DNA from: Acidobacteriota bacterium
GTDB lineage: Bacteria > Acidobacteriota > Vicinamibacteria > Vicinamibacterales > UBA8438
Length of the DNA stretch: 28,546 bases
Direction: 5' to 3'
NCBI GenBank assembly: GCA_011523485.1
Contig: WTGR01000165.1
Location: forward strand, 1 to 28,546
Shown here: positions 15,144 to 23,852 of the stretch, in pieces
Position numbering within the stretch: the first letter of the stretch is position 1
Layout of the letters: every line of letters starts with the position of its first letter
Made by a program: the position numbers and the translations under genes
The notes under the pieces: model-generated
The model's database searches: none
What the model saw: only the letters and a program-made list of their open reading frames with translations
What the model was told of the DNA's origin: nothing

Positions 15144-15909
15144 ACCGCCGGCCGTCGCACCGTCCGCCGCGGAAGCACTTTCCGACCGCCAATCCACCGA
15201 CAGCACCGACCTCGTGCTCGTCGTCGAGGACGATCCGGACATCGCGGAGCTGGTGGCCCACCAGCTCCACAAGGCCGGTTACGCGTCCGAGATCCTGACC
15301 TCCGGCTCGGACGTCATGCCGCTCGTCCGCGAGCGGCCGCCGGCGCTGGTGGTGCTCGACCTGATGTTGCCGGGCCGCAACGGGCTCGACGTCTGCCGCT
15401 CCATCCGCGCCGATCCGAAGACGTCGGGCGTGCCGATCATCATGCTGACGGCCAAGACCGACGAGACCGACCGTATCGTCGGTCTGGAGCTGGGCGGCGA
15501 CGACTACGTCACCAAGCCCTTCAGCCCCAAGGAGCTGGTGGCGCGCGTCGGCGCCGTGCTGCGGCGGGCGCGGCGCGAGCAGCCGCCCCCGAGCCTGCTC
15601 CGCTTCGGGCCCGTCACGGTCGACACCGATCGGCACCTGGTCACGTGCGACGGCCGGGACGTGCGACTGACGGCGAAGGAGTTCCTGCTCCTGCGCTACC
15701 TGATCGAGCATCGTGGGCGGGTCCATTCGCGAGACGTCCTGCTCTCCGACGTCTGGGGCTATGCCTACACCGGCGGCACGCGCACCGTCGACGTCCACAT
15801 CCGCCGGCTGCGCGAGAAGCTTCCGGCGCTGGCCGGCGCCATCGTCACGGTGAAGCAGTTCGGTTACAAGCTGATCGAGGACGACGCAGGCCTGCCGGCC
15901 CGGCCATGA
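15109..15909 (+). CDS. phoB: PhoB-type OmpR-family response regulator
   Basis: This response regulator has a receiver domain (LVLVVEDDPDIAEL, phosphoacceptor D84 in VVLDLMLPG, conserved T and K in LTAKTD and YVTKPFSP) and a C-terminal winged helix (LTAKEFLLLRYL, then GGTRTVDVHIRRLREKL). It should activate phosphate-starvation genes when phosphorylated by PhoR. ATG at 15109 overlaps the phoU end by 35 bp and leaves an unusual ~35-residue N-terminal tail. The strong GGAGGG at 15121-15126 instead lies 6 nt before an in-frame CTG (15133), which may be the true start; GTG 15214 is a third option without a Shine-Dalgarno. Its stop overlaps the phoR start (ATGA). Confidence 0.9.
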   Translation: MRRRGGTPLSTEPPAVAPSAAEALSDRQSTDSTDLVLVVEDDPDIAELVAHQLHKAGYASEILTSGSDVMPLVRERPPALVVLDLMLPGRNGLDVCRSIRADPKTSGVPIIMLTAKTDETDRIVGLELGGDDYVTKPFSPKELVARVGAVLRRARREQPPPSLLRFGPVTVDTDRHLVTCDGRDVRLTAKEFLLLRYLIEHRGRVHSRDVLLSDVWGYAYTGGTRTVDVHIRRLREKLPALAGAIVTVKQFGYKLIEDDAGLPARP

Positions 15910-17735
15910 GACTGCGCACCAGGTTGTTCGCGGCGGCGTTCGGCATCGCGGGGCTGAGCCTGCTGCTGGCCGCGGCGCTCGTGGCGTGGCTGCTGGAGCG
16001 GCAGCTCCTCGACCGCATCACGACGGACCTGCTGGCCGAGGCGCGGCTGGTGGCCGACCTCGTCGCCCGGAGCGGGCCGACTCCCACGGTCGACGATCTG
16101 GACCGGGAGGCCGACTCGCTCGGCATGAGTCTCGGCGCACGGGTGACAATCATCGAGCCGGGCGGGCGCGTCGTCGGCGATACGGCCGAGGACGGTTCTT
16201 CGCTGGCGGCGATGGAGAACCACGGCGCCCGGCCCGAGATCGAGCTCGCCCGGACCGCCGGTGTCGGCGTGACGCGCCGCTACAGCACGACGGTGGAGCG
16301 CGATCTGCTGTACGCGGCGGTGCGCGTGGACCATCCCGGCATCGGTTTCGTGCGGTTGGCGCTCCCCTTGACCGCGGTCGACGACCAGATCGCGACCGTG
16401 CAGCGGGGCACGGCCGGGGGACTGTTGCTGGCACTGGCCGGGGCGCTCGTCCTGGCCTGGGTCACCTCGGCGGCGATGAGCCGGCGCGTCAGTGCGATCG
16501 CGGCCGTGGCGCGCCGCTATGCGTCGGGGGATCTGACGCCGCAGAGCGGTCCGTACGGGGACGACGAGATCGGCACGGTGGCCCGGGCGCTCGACGCCTC
16601 CGTCCAGGAGCTCGGCCGCCGGCTCGCGGAGCTGTCGCGGAACCGCCGGATGACGGACGCGATTCTCGGCAGCATGACCGAGGGCGTGCTCGTCGTGGAC
16701 GCGCGTGGGCGAGTGAAGATGGCGAACGAAGCGGTCCGCCGCCTGCTGCAGATCGAGGAGACGCCGGTCGACCGGCACTACGTCGAGTTGATCCGCCATC
16801 CGGAGGTCGCGAAACAGATCGGGCGTGCGCTCGAGGCCGGCGGGTCCAGCCAGACGGAGATCACGCTGAGCACCGAGCCGGCCAGAGTCTGCCTGGCGAG
16901 TGCCGCGCCGTACACCGAACAGGAAGAGCCGGGCGTGGTAGTCGTCCTGCACGACGTGAGCGACTACCGCCGTGCGGTGCAGATCCGCCAGGACTTCGTG
17001 GCCAACGTCTCCCACGAGCTGCGGACGCCGCTGACGGCGATTCGCGGCGCGGTGGACGCGTTGGCGGACGAGACGGAGGCCGCGGTGCGCCAGCGGTTCC
17101 TCGATATCGTCGCGCGTCATACGAACCGCATGGAGAGGTTGGTCACGGATCTGCTGCGCCTCGCCCGCCTCGATGCCGGACAGGAGGTCCTGCATACCGA
17201 CACGTGCAGCACTGCAACGGTCTTCTCGAGCGTCGCGGCCGAGCTTACGGCCGTGCTGGAAGTGAAGGAGCAACGCGTGCAGTCGCGCATCGAGCCGGGC
17301 GCGGAGCGGCTGGTGGCCGACCCCGTCAAGATCCACGACGTCATCAGGAACCTCGTCGAGAACGCCGCGCACTACGCGCCCGAGCGCAGCGCGATCGAGC
17401 TGGACGCCGTGGCCGGGGATTCCGGGAGCGGCGTGATCCTGCGGGTGTCCGATCGCGGGCCGGGCATCCCGGACACCGACCTGTCGCGCGTATTCGAGCG
17501 CTTCTATCGGGTCGAGCATTCCAGGGCCCGAAATCCCGGCGGGACCGGACTCGGTCTCGCCATCGTGAAGCACCTCGTCGTCCTGCACGACGGAACCGTC
17601 GAGGCGGCGCATCGCGCCGGTGGGGGTTCCGTCTTCACGATCGTCCTGCCGGTCCGTGCGGCCGGTGACGGCGGCCCGGGAGCGGCTGTCCGGCAGCCCG
17701 TCAGCGCTGGCGGCGTGCAGTCCGGGATTCGATGA
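15906..17735 (+). CDS. phoR: PhoR-type membrane sensor histidine kinase
   Basis: The 609-residue kinase has TM1 (~8-30), an extracytoplasmic sensor region (~31-165), TM2 (~168-190), HAMP (~190-245), a PAS domain (~255-360, starting near DAILGSMTEGVLVVDARG), a HisKA domain with H370 in FVANVSHELRTP, and an HATPase domain with N-box VIRNLVENAAHYAP, DRGPGIP and GGTGLGLAIVK. It would sense phosphate state together with PhoU and phosphorylate PhoB. Its ATG overlaps the phoB stop by 4 bp. The 3' end overlaps the convergent rdgB gene by 35 bp. The sensor region marks it as a kinase with a periplasmic domain, unlike E. coli PhoR. Confidence 0.93.
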   Translation: MRLRTRLFAAAFGIAGLSLLLAAALVAWLLERQLLDRITTDLLAEARLVADLVARSGPTPTVDDLDREADSLGMSLGARVTIIEPGGRVVGDTAEDGSSLAAMENHGARPEIELARTAGVGVTRRYSTTVERDLLYAAVRVDHPGIGFVRLALPLTAVDDQIATVQRGTAGGLLLALAGALVLAWVTSAAMSRRVSAIAAVARRYASGDLTPQSGPYGDDEIGTVARALDASVQELGRRLAELSRNRRMTDAILGSMTEGVLVVDARGRVKMANEAVRRLLQIEETPVDRHYVELIRHPEVAKQIGRALEAGGSSQTEITLSTEPARVCLASAAPYTEQEEPGVVVVLHDVSDYRRAVQIRQDFVANVSHELRTPLTAIRGAVDALADETEAAVRQRFLDIVARHTNRMERLVTDLLRLARLDAGQEVLHTDTCSTATVFSSVAAELTAVLEVKEQRVQSRIEPGAERLVADPVKIHDVIRNLVENAAHYAPERSAIELDAVAGDSGSGVILRVSDRGPGIPDTDLSRVFERFYRVEHSRARNPGGTGLGLAIVKHLVVLHDGTVEAAHRAGGGSVFTIVLPVRAAGDGGPGAAVRQPVSAGGVQSGIR

Positions 17736-18318
17736 AGACCCGCAGCTTGCGGAACGCGCGTCCGCGGTGACTGACCGCGGCCTTCCGGTCGGCCGAGACC
17801 TCGGCGAGCGTGCAGCCGTACGGCGGGTAGAAGAAGATCGGGTCGTAGCCGAAGCCGGCGTTGCCGGCCGGCATCTGGGCGATCCGGCCTTCAATCGTGC
17901 CGGTGACTTCGAACACGATGCGGTCTCCCTCGGCCGCCGCCACGGCGCAGACGAACCGCGCGGGGCTGGCGAGCGCGCCGCGAGCGCGCAGGCGCGAGTA
18001 GATGACGTCGAACTTCTCGCGGTACGTCGCGCCGTTGAATCGCGCCGAGTGGACGCCCGGTTCGCCGTCGAGACCCTCGACCTCGAGTCCGGAGTCGTCC
18101 GCCACCGTCAGATGCGGTACGAGCCGCCCGTAGTGCAGGGCCTTCAGCCGCGCGTTTCCGGCGAAGGTCTGCGCGGTTTCTTCGGGCGCCGGTCCGGGGG
18201 CGTAGGCGGTCACCGGGCGGACCGCGTACGCCAGACCGTCGAGTATGCGCGTGATTTCGGCGAGCTTGTGCGGATTGGTCGTGGCGACGACGACGGTCCG
18301 GGCGGTCTGGGCCTGCAC
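17701..18318 (-). CDS. rdgB: Non-canonical purine NTP pyrophosphatase (RdgB/HAM1)
   Basis: This 205-residue house-cleaning enzyme hydrolyses XTP/dITP to the monophosphate, keeping deaminated purines out of DNA. It has ATTNPHKLAEITRIL at the N-terminus (the T/S-N-x-x-K-x-x-E signature), the metal-binding DDSGLEVEGL, GVHSARF, and the base-recognition region GFGYDPIFFYPPYG with AVSHRGRAFRKL near the end. The start is GTG at 18318. It follows RNase PH by 26 bp, a widely conserved pairing. Its end overlaps phoR on the opposite strand. Confidence 0.95.
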   Translation of the reverse strand: MQAQTARTVVVATTNPHKLAEITRILDGLAYAVRPVTAYAPGPAPEETAQTFAGNARLKALHYGRLVPHLTVADDSGLEVEGLDGEPGVHSARFNGATYREKFDVIYSRLRARGALASPARFVCAVAAAEGDRIVFEVTGTIEGRIAQMPAGNAGFGYDPIFFYPPYGCTLAEVSADRKAAVSHRGRAFRKLRVFIESRTARRQR

Positions 18319-18344
18319 GATCGCGTGGCTCGCGGGGCGGTCCT

Positions 18345-19112
18345 TCAGCCGGCGATCGATGAGAGCGGCCCGCCGACGATCTCCCGCTGCATGGCGACGA
18401 GCCGCTCGATTGCATCGCCGGCAAGCTCCAGCAGGGCGTCCAGCGCGCGCCCATCGAAGGGTTCTCCCTCGGCCGTGCCCTGGACCTCGATGAACCGGCC
18501 GTCGCCGGTCTTTACGACGTTCATGTCGACCTCGGCCCGCGAGTCCTCCGCGTAGGCCAGATCGGCCAGCGGCCGGCCGTCGACGATTCCCACGCTGGTG
18601 GCCGCCACGTAGTCGGAGATCGGCAACCGTGCGATCTTGCCGGTCTCGCGGAGCCTCTGCAGGGCCAGGGCCAGGGCCACGAAGCCGCCGGTGATGGAGG
18701 CGGTGCGCGTGCCCCCGTCCGCCTGGATCACGTCGCAGTCGACCCAGACGGTGCGTTCGCCCAGCTCGTCGAGCCGGGTGACCGCGCGCAACGAGCGCCC
18801 GATCAGCCGCTGGATCTCCTGTGTGCGGCCGCCCACCCGGCCCGCCGAGGACTCGCGGGTGGAGCGCGTCGAGGTCGACCGGGGGAGCATGCCGTACTCG
18901 CCGGTCACCCAGCCGGTACCCTTGCCGCGCAGGAACGGCGGCACGCGGTCTTCGACGCTCGCCGTGCAGATTACGCGGGTAAGGCCGGCCTCGATGAGCA
19001 CGGAGCCTTCGGCGTGCACGACGTAGTGGGGCGTGATGCGCGTCTCGCGCAGTTCGGCCGCTTGACGGCCGTCGAAGCGGGGGGCGTCGGTCAGGGCGCT
19101 CGGCGTGGCCAT
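18345..19112 (-). CDS. rph: Ribonuclease PH
   Basis: This 255-residue phosphorolytic 3'-5' exoribonuclease trims tRNA 3' ends. Family marks include [55 protein letters not shown] and [19 protein letters not shown]. The length matches the family. ATG at 19112 was chosen because it starts at the usual position before [11 protein letters not shown]; a much longer upstream frame is an artefact of high GC. There is no good Shine-Dalgarno, but TAGACT ends 5 nt before the ATG. It lies third in the amidase-GerMN-rph-rdgB operon. Confidence 0.96.
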   Translation of the reverse strand: MATPSALTDAPRFDGRQAAELRETRITPHYVVHAEGSVLIEAGLTRVICTASVEDRVPPFLRGKGTGWVTGEYGMLPRSTSTRSTRESSAGRVGGRTQEIQRLIGRSLRAVTRLDELGERTVWVDCDVIQADGGTRTASITGGFVALALALQRLRETGKIARLPISDYVAATSVGIVDGRPLADLAYAEDSRAEVDMNVVKTGDGRFIEVQGTAEGEPFDGRALDALLELAGDAIERLVAMQREIVGGPLSSIAG

Positions 19113-19146
19113 GAGGAAGTCTAGCAGCCCGCTGCCGGGTATCCGG

Positions 19147-19878
19147 CTAGGGAACCGCGGGAGCGGGTTCGGAGGGGCCCGGTTCGTCCTCGCCGGCCGC
19201 TTCGTCCGGCGGCTGGTTGGGGTCATCGTCCGCCGCTTCGCCGTCGGGCGGCGGCGGAAGGTCCAGGACCCACGTCAGGTTCGGGGTGAGCGGCTGGCGC
19301 AGGTCGATGTGGCCTGCGAGCGTATCCACCTCGCGGCCATCCACCAGAATCTGTACCGCCGCGACTTCGTGGACGTTCGTCGTGACGGCGTTGACGAGGG
19401 CGTAGACGGTGAGCAGCTCGTCGAGCGATCCGCCCGAATGCTCCGTGGTCACCTCGCCGCTCAGGTCGACGAACAGGTTGCCGTCGTCGGCCAGGTACAC
19501 CGCGCGCAACCGCGTTCCCGCGGGAAACGGGGACAAGAGTCGGCGGGGCGGCCTCTCGAGCTGCCGTTCCACGATGATGCGCGCCCGCAGGAGGGGATCG
19601 GCCGAGTACGGCACATCGATCTCTCGGCGGACCAGGCCCAGGCCGTTGCCTGCCACGTAGTACATGGTCGCCGTGAATGGGGAGCCGGCGCCTCCCGGCC
19701 CTCCCGCACCGTCGAGCGCCGATGATCCGCCGGCCGCCGATTCCCAGCGCTCGACCAGAACCAGCGTCAGTGTCGCCGCGCCGATGGCCAGGGCCAACAG
19801 CACGGTACCGGCGAGCCGGTACGAGCGCCGAAAGCCTCCGCGCGTCGGGCGCTGCCCCTCCGGGCTCGACGATTTCAT
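19147..19878 (-). CDS. GerMN-domain membrane-anchored protein
   Basis: This 243-residue protein has one transmembrane/signal-anchor helix (~20-42), a Gly-rich linker (~48-66), and a GerMN (sporulation/spore-germination M) domain (~68-210) with [19 protein letters not shown] and [11 protein letters not shown], plus [14 protein letters not shown]. The tail is acidic and Pro-rich (low complexity). GerMN domains occur in lipoproteins and cell-envelope proteins; the biochemical role is unclear. It sits between the amidase and rph with gaps of about 35 bp. gerM next to rph and rdgB is also seen in Bacillus, so the neighbourhood is old and conserved. Nothing here implies sporulation. Confidence 0.85.
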   Translation of the reverse strand: MKSSSPEGQRPTRGGFRRSYRLAGTVLLALAIGAATLTLVLVERWESAAGGSSALDGAGGPGGAGSPFTATMYYVAGNGLGLVRREIDVPYSADPLLRARIIVERQLERPPRRLLSPFPAGTRLRAVYLADDGNLFVDLSGEVTTEHSGGSLDELLTVYALVNAVTTNVHEVAAVQILVDGREVDTLAGHIDLRQPLTPNLTWVLDLPPPPDGEAADDDPNQPPDEAAGEDEPGPSEPAPAVP

Positions 19879-19914
19879 CGGTGTCCGCGCTGCTGCGTTC
19901 TGCGGCGCAGGCTC

Positions 19915-21543
19915 CTAGTCGCGCCCCTGCGCGTCCTGGGCGGCGCCGGCCGGGGCGGCGTCGCCGGGGTCGGCGGCGGTCTCTTCGTCCGGCGCATAGG
20001 GGTACGTCGCCAGGTAGTCCCGGAAACGAACGACCCCGGCCACGATCGCCTCGGCCACCCGCGTCTGGAATCCGGACTGCGCCATCTCGCGTTCCTGCTC
20101 CGGGTTCGAGATGAACCCCATCTCGACGAGGATGGCGGGCATGTTCGCCCCGACGAGGACCCGAAAGGGGGCCTGCTGGACAGGCCGGGGACTCATCGGA
20201 ACCCGCAGGCGCAACTCGTCGCCGACGAATTCCGCCAGATCCGCGGAGGGCGTGAGATGGCGCGCCTGGGCCAGCTCCCACGGAATCACGTCGATCTCCC
20301 GGAATCCGCCGCCCGACACCGGCAGGTAGCGTCCATCGCGGGCGGCGAGCTCGCGCGCCTCGGCCCCGTACTCGTCGATGCCGAGGTAGTACACCTCCGC
20401 TCCGGTTGCGACGTCGCGCAGCGCCGAGTTGGCGTGCAGACTGATCAGCAGGTCGGCCCGGTCGTTGTTGGCGAGCGCGGCGCGCCGGTCGAGCGCGACG
20501 AGCGTGTCGCCGGTGCGGGTCAGGATGACGCGGACGCCCAGGCGCCGCTCGAGCAGGGTGCGCAGCCGCTGCGCCACGCTGAGCGTAACGTCCTTCTCCA
20601 GCGTACCCTCGGGCCCCCGCGCGCCCTCGTCGGCGCCGCCGTGGCCCGGATCGATCACGATCGTGCGGATCTCCGACGGGGCGCTGAAATCGGGAAGCGG
20701 ATCCGCATCGCCGAGGCCGGGGTCCGGGGCCGAGCTCGCCGGTTCCGCCGGACTCGCCTCCGCCACCGCGGGGGCCGCCCCTTCGAGGTCGACCACGAGC
20801 TCGGTCGAGTTGCCCGACTCGCCGCTCACGATTCGATGCGAGGCGTAGGCCGGACCCGGTTCGATGGCGAATCCCGGCAGCGCGTCGAGCAGCTCGATGG
20901 CGCGAACGGCCTCGCCGCGCGGCTCCGCGAAACGGACGACGTCTATCGCGTCGGCGTCGAATCGAATCAGCAGGCGCCCGCGCTCCTCGGTCACCTCGTG
21001 GGCGGTGTTGGGGGTGATCTGCAGCCGCAGCCGGCCGGATCGCGCCCGCGGCCGGTACTGCGCCGAGACGCGGGGCACACGCACGGCGCCGACGAGCAGC
21101 AGTCGGGAACGCCGGCGGAGCTCGAGCGGCTGGTCGTGGATGGGCGCGAGCGCCCGGCCGACGAAGTCGAGCGGGACGAACCAGCGTCCCCCGACCCGAT
21201 GCACCGGGCCGTCCAGCGACACCAGCCGTCCGTCGACCGTTGCGAGCGCCTGTTGGGCGGTGAGGACCACGGTTCCCCCGGCGGCGTCGACGGTGATTGT
21301 CCGGCCTCCGGTCTCCTCCCCGACATCGAGTCGGAACAGGGTGGAGAGATCGTCGAGGGCGATCGCTTCGCTGCCCCGCACGCGAACCGTGTCGAGCGAC
21401 CGCCGCCCCTCCTCGGTGATCAGCGTGAGCCCCGCGGCCGGCTCCTGGGCAGTGAGCGGAAGCAGTCCGATCGCGAAGGCCAGACCGGCGCCGGCCAGAG
21501 CGAGCGTGGCAAGGTCGGTCGGAGGCCGCTTCCCGTGGAGCAT
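19915..21543 (-). CDS. N-acetylmuramoyl-L-alanine amidase (Amidase_3) with N-terminal copper-amine-oxidase-like and AMIN-like domains
   Basis: The ~542-residue product is exported (signal peptide ending near LPLTAQE). A copper-amine-oxidase N-domain-like region follows (VRGSEAIALDDLSTLF to GGRWFVPLDFV), then an AMIN-like beta domain, an Ala/Pro linker, and the catalytic Amidase_3 domain: zinc ligands in VIDPGHGGADEG, the glutamate of GTLEKDVTL, and SLHANSA, with the catalytic glutamate in ILVEMGFISNPEQE. It cleaves the MurNAc-L-Ala bond in peptidoglycan. I chose ATG 21543 because TATGAT lies 10 nt upstream; ATGs at 21555 and 21558 are alternatives. It starts about 23 bp from a divergent gene. 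Confidence 0.92.
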   Translation of the reverse strand: MLHGKRPPTDLATLALAGAGLAFAIGLLPLTAQEPAAGLTLITEEGRRSLDTVRVRGSEAIALDDLSTLFRLDVGEETGGRTITVDAAGGTVVLTAQQALATVDGRLVSLDGPVHRVGGRWFVPLDFVGRALAPIHDQPLELRRRSRLLLVGAVRVPRVSAQYRPRARSGRLRLQITPNTAHEVTEERGRLLIRFDADAIDVVRFAEPRGEAVRAIELLDALPGFAIEPGPAYASHRIVSGESGNSTELVVDLEGAAPAVAEASPAEPASSAPDPGLGDADPLPDFSAPSEIRTIVIDPGHGGADEGARGPEGTLEKDVTLSVAQRLRTLLERRLGVRVILTRTGDTLVALDRRAALANNDRADLLISLHANSALRDVATGAEVYYLGIDEYGAEARELAARDGRYLPVSGGGFREIDVIPWELAQARHLTPSADLAEFVGDELRLRVPMSPRPVQQAPFRVLVGANMPAILVEMGFISNPEQEREMAQSGFQTRVAEAIVAGVVRFRDYLATYPYAPDEETAADPGDAAPAGAAQDAQGRD

Positions 21544-21566
21544 TTGACCGTTCATCATAGCATCGC

Positions 21567-22247
21567 ATGAGCGACCCGACGGCAGATGCGGCATCTCTGC
21601 CTCCAGCCGGTTTCGCGCGGCTGGTCGCTCCCGTCTGGGACTATCTGGCGGTGGCCGAGCGGCCGGCGCGCGCGGACGTCATCTTCGTCTTCGGCAGCCA
21701 GGCTCTCGCCGTACCGGATCACGCGGCCCGCCTGTACGAGGCGGGGCACGCGCCGTTCGTGCTGGTCAGCGGCCGCTACGGGCGGATGACCCGGGATGTC
21801 TTCGACCAGCCGGAAGCACTGGTCTTCAGGGACAGGCTCCTGCGCGGCGGCGTCCCTCCCGCGGCCATCGTCACGGAGACCGAGGCGGGCAACACGCTCG
21901 AGAACGTGCGGTACGGGCTGGCCGCGCTCGGCCGCCGGGGGATCGCGGCCGGCTCTGCGCTGCTCGTGGCCAAGCCGTTCGTGATGCGCCGCTGTGCGGC
22001 CACCTTCGCGCGCCAGGCGCCCGGCGTCCGCGTGCGGTGCTGCCCGCCGGAGACCGATCTGCTGCGGTCGATGGATCGTGCACCGGCCGCCTTCGCCTCC
22101 CGCCTCGTCGCCGAGGTCGGCCGCCTCGAACGCTACGGTGCGACGGGCGACATCGCGGAGCAGACCGTGCCGGCGGCGGTGCGGCGGGCGGTCCGGCGGA
22201 TTGCGGATGCCGGTTGGGGGGAGGGTCGGGTGCCAGTACGCTCGTGA
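21567..22247 (+). CDS. YdcF/SanA-like DUF218 protein
   Basis: This 226-residue protein has the DUF218 (YdcF-like) fold: ADVIFVFGSQ at the N-terminus, APFVLVSGRYGR, the ETEAGNTLENVRYGLA motif (the conserved E-x-x-S/A-x-N-T-x-x-N region), and SALLVAKPFVMRRCAATF. Such proteins bind nucleotides or act near the envelope (YdcF binds SAM; SanA affects envelope permeability); no enzymatic role is firm. It has no signal peptide or membrane helix. No Shine-Dalgarno precedes ATG 21567. Its TGA directly abuts the symporter stop on the other strand, with no base between. Confidence 0.85.
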   Translation: MSDPTADAASLPPAGFARLVAPVWDYLAVAERPARADVIFVFGSQALAVPDHAARLYEAGHAPFVLVSGRYGRMTRDVFDQPEALVFRDRLLRGGVPPAAIVTETEAGNTLENVRYGLAALGRRGIAAGSALLVAKPFVMRRCAATFARQAPGVRVRCCPPETDLLRSMDRAPAAFASRLVAEVGRLERYGATGDIAEQTVPAAVRRAVRRIADAGWGEGRVPVRS

Positions 22248-23645
22248 CTATCGTCGCGGCGCACCGCTCCGGGCTCCCGCCGTCAGGCCGCAGCCGGCCA
22301 CGGCGCCGAGCAGACCGATCATCGCCGGTGTCATTCCGAGCACCGGTTCGCCCGTGGCGAGCACCTCCACCGCCACGTAGGTCCCGACGCCGCCGGCGAT
22401 GGCGCCCATCGCTTCCGCCGATCCCACGCGCCGCGTGTACAGTCCGCCGAGCACGGGCACGAACAGGCTGACCGTCAGCAGGTTGTAGAACAGCCCCAAC
22501 ACGCTCACCATCGAGGCTGCGCCGACGGCGAGCCCGGTGCCGAGAATCCCCCCCGCCACGGCCGCGCGACGCGCCACCTTCAGGACCTGCCCGTCGCTCG
22601 CGTCGGGGTCGACATGGCGCCGGTAGAGGTCCTGCGAGAGCGATGTCGCCAGCATGAACAGGATGGCGTCGGAAGAGCTGACCTCGGCCGAGAAGATTGC
22701 CGCCAGGCCGAGCGCGCCGACGGCCGGCGGCAGGGCCTCCATCAACAGCGTCGGCAGCGCCAGCTCGGGGTTGTCCAGCCCCGGCTCGACCGCCCGGGCG
22801 ATCATCCCCAGCAACGGCGGGAGGGCGGCGAAAACCAGCAGCACGGCGGCGTTCAGTCCGACTCCCAGCCGCACGGTCCGATCGTCGCGGGCGCCGTACG
22901 TCTTCTGGAGCAGCCCCGGCGAGATGATGAACGCCGGACCGAGCATCGCCAGGTAGAACCAGCCCGAGCTGCCGCCCTGCCACACGTTCCAGTAGTCGTC
23001 GACCGATTGCGTCGCCGCGTGAATCGCGCCCCACCCGCCTGCGCCCGCGACGGTGAGCGGCAGCGCCACCAGGAAGCCGGCCAGCAGCACCACGAGCTGC
23101 ACCGCGTTGACCCAGGCGGCGGTCAGGAGCCCGCCGGCCGTGAAGTAGACGATGACGACGCCGCCGCCGATCAGGCAGCCGAGCCACGGCGGCAGACCCA
23201 CCACCACGTTCAGGATCCAGCCGATGCCGATGATCTGCGCGGCGAGGATGGCCAGGGTCCCCATCCACAGCAGCACGGTGATCGTTGCTCGTACGTGTTC
23301 GCCGAAGCGGTACTCGAGATAGTCGCCCAGCGTGTGCAGTCCCCGATCCGCCGCGATGCGCCGGATGCGCGGGCCGATCCAGACGGCCAGCACGATCGAA
23401 CCCAGTCCCGCCGATCCCACCCACCACCAGGCGCTCAGGCCGTCGGCGTAGCCGAGCCCGGCCGCGGCCACCGTCGAGCCGGCTCCGATGTTGGCGGCGA
23501 GCATGGTGGAGAAGAGCAGCGAGGGACCGAGCCGGCGCCCGGCCACGAAGAAGTCGGTCGAGCTTCGCACGCGCCGGCCGATCCACAGGCCGACGCCCAT
23601 GAGGATCGCGGCGTAGACGAGGAGCACGGCGAGGTGCAGGTTCAT
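22248..23645 (-). CDS. Sodium:solute symporter (SSF/SLC5 family)
   Basis: This 465-residue inner-membrane carrier has about 12-13 hydrophobic helices. TM1 begins LAVLLVYAAILMGVGLWIG, followed by the SSF signature region STDFFVAGRRLGPSLLFSTM and AANIGAGSTVAAAGLGY. The Na2-site region appears in FSAEVSSSDAILFMLATSLSQDLYRR. It would couple solute uptake (sugar, amino acid or carboxylate) to Na+; the substrate cannot be read from sequence. ATG at 23645 lacks a good Shine-Dalgarno. A strong AGGAGG upstream precedes an out-of-frame GTG at 23700, probably by chance. It is divergent from the ATPase-HNH pair. Confidence 0.92.
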   Translation of the reverse strand: MNLHLAVLLVYAAILMGVGLWIGRRVRSSTDFFVAGRRLGPSLLFSTMLAANIGAGSTVAAAGLGYADGLSAWWWVGSAGLGSIVLAVWIGPRIRRIAADRGLHTLGDYLEYRFGEHVRATITVLLWMGTLAILAAQIIGIGWILNVVVGLPPWLGCLIGGGVVIVYFTAGGLLTAAWVNAVQLVVLLAGFLVALPLTVAGAGGWGAIHAATQSVDDYWNVWQGGSSGWFYLAMLGPAFIISPGLLQKTYGARDDRTVRLGVGLNAAVLLVFAALPPLLGMIARAVEPGLDNPELALPTLLMEALPPAVGALGLAAIFSAEVSSSDAILFMLATSLSQDLYRRHVDPDASDGQVLKVARRAAVAGGILGTGLAVGAASMVSVLGLFYNLLTVSLFVPVLGGLYTRRVGSAEAMGAIAGGVGTYVAVEVLATGEPVLGMTPAMIGLLGAVAGCGLTAGARSGAPRR

Positions 23646-23711
23646 GGCGTTCAGCGCCGGGGCGGATCGACGATTCCTCCGAGTGCGCCGTGTCCTTCAC
23701 GGCCGCCCTCC

Positions 23712-23717
23712 TATAAT
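23712..23717 (+). promoter_or_regulatory. Consensus -10 element (TATAAT) upstream of the ATPase-HNH pair
   Basis: A perfect TATAAT lies 135 bp before the ATPase ATG and 9 nt before a short in-frame ATG (23727). There is no visible -35. It is the only TATAAT apart from the one at 2729 that I noticed upstream of a gene. Confidence 0.5.
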
Positions 23718-23726
23718 GCCTCATCC

Positions 23727-23840
23727 ATGTCACGACGAGCCGGATCGACGCACGCCGGGGGAGCATCGATGCTGGCTGTACGGCGGTCCACGACAGCAGC
23801 GAGGCCGCGCACAGCTCGGCCCGCAGCCCCTGCCGCGTGA
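23727..23840 (+). other. Possible 37-codon leader ORF before the ATPase gene
   Basis: An ATG 9 nt after a consensus -10 opens a 37-codon frame ending TGA at 23840, 12 bp before the ATPase start. The product would be Arg/Ala-rich (starts MSRRAGSTHAGG, ends RPAAPAA) with no recognisable domain. It may be only untranslated leader. Confidence 0.25.
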
Positions 23841-23852
23841 CTCGTAGAAGCG

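Noticed and set aside
19147..19878. GerMN domain as a sign of a spore former
   Set aside because: GerMN domains are common in non-sporulating bacteria, and no sporulation genes are present.
23698..23706. AGGAGG plus GTG at 23700 as an alternative symporter start
   Set aside because: The GTG is in a different frame from the symporter and opens only into the long shadow frame.
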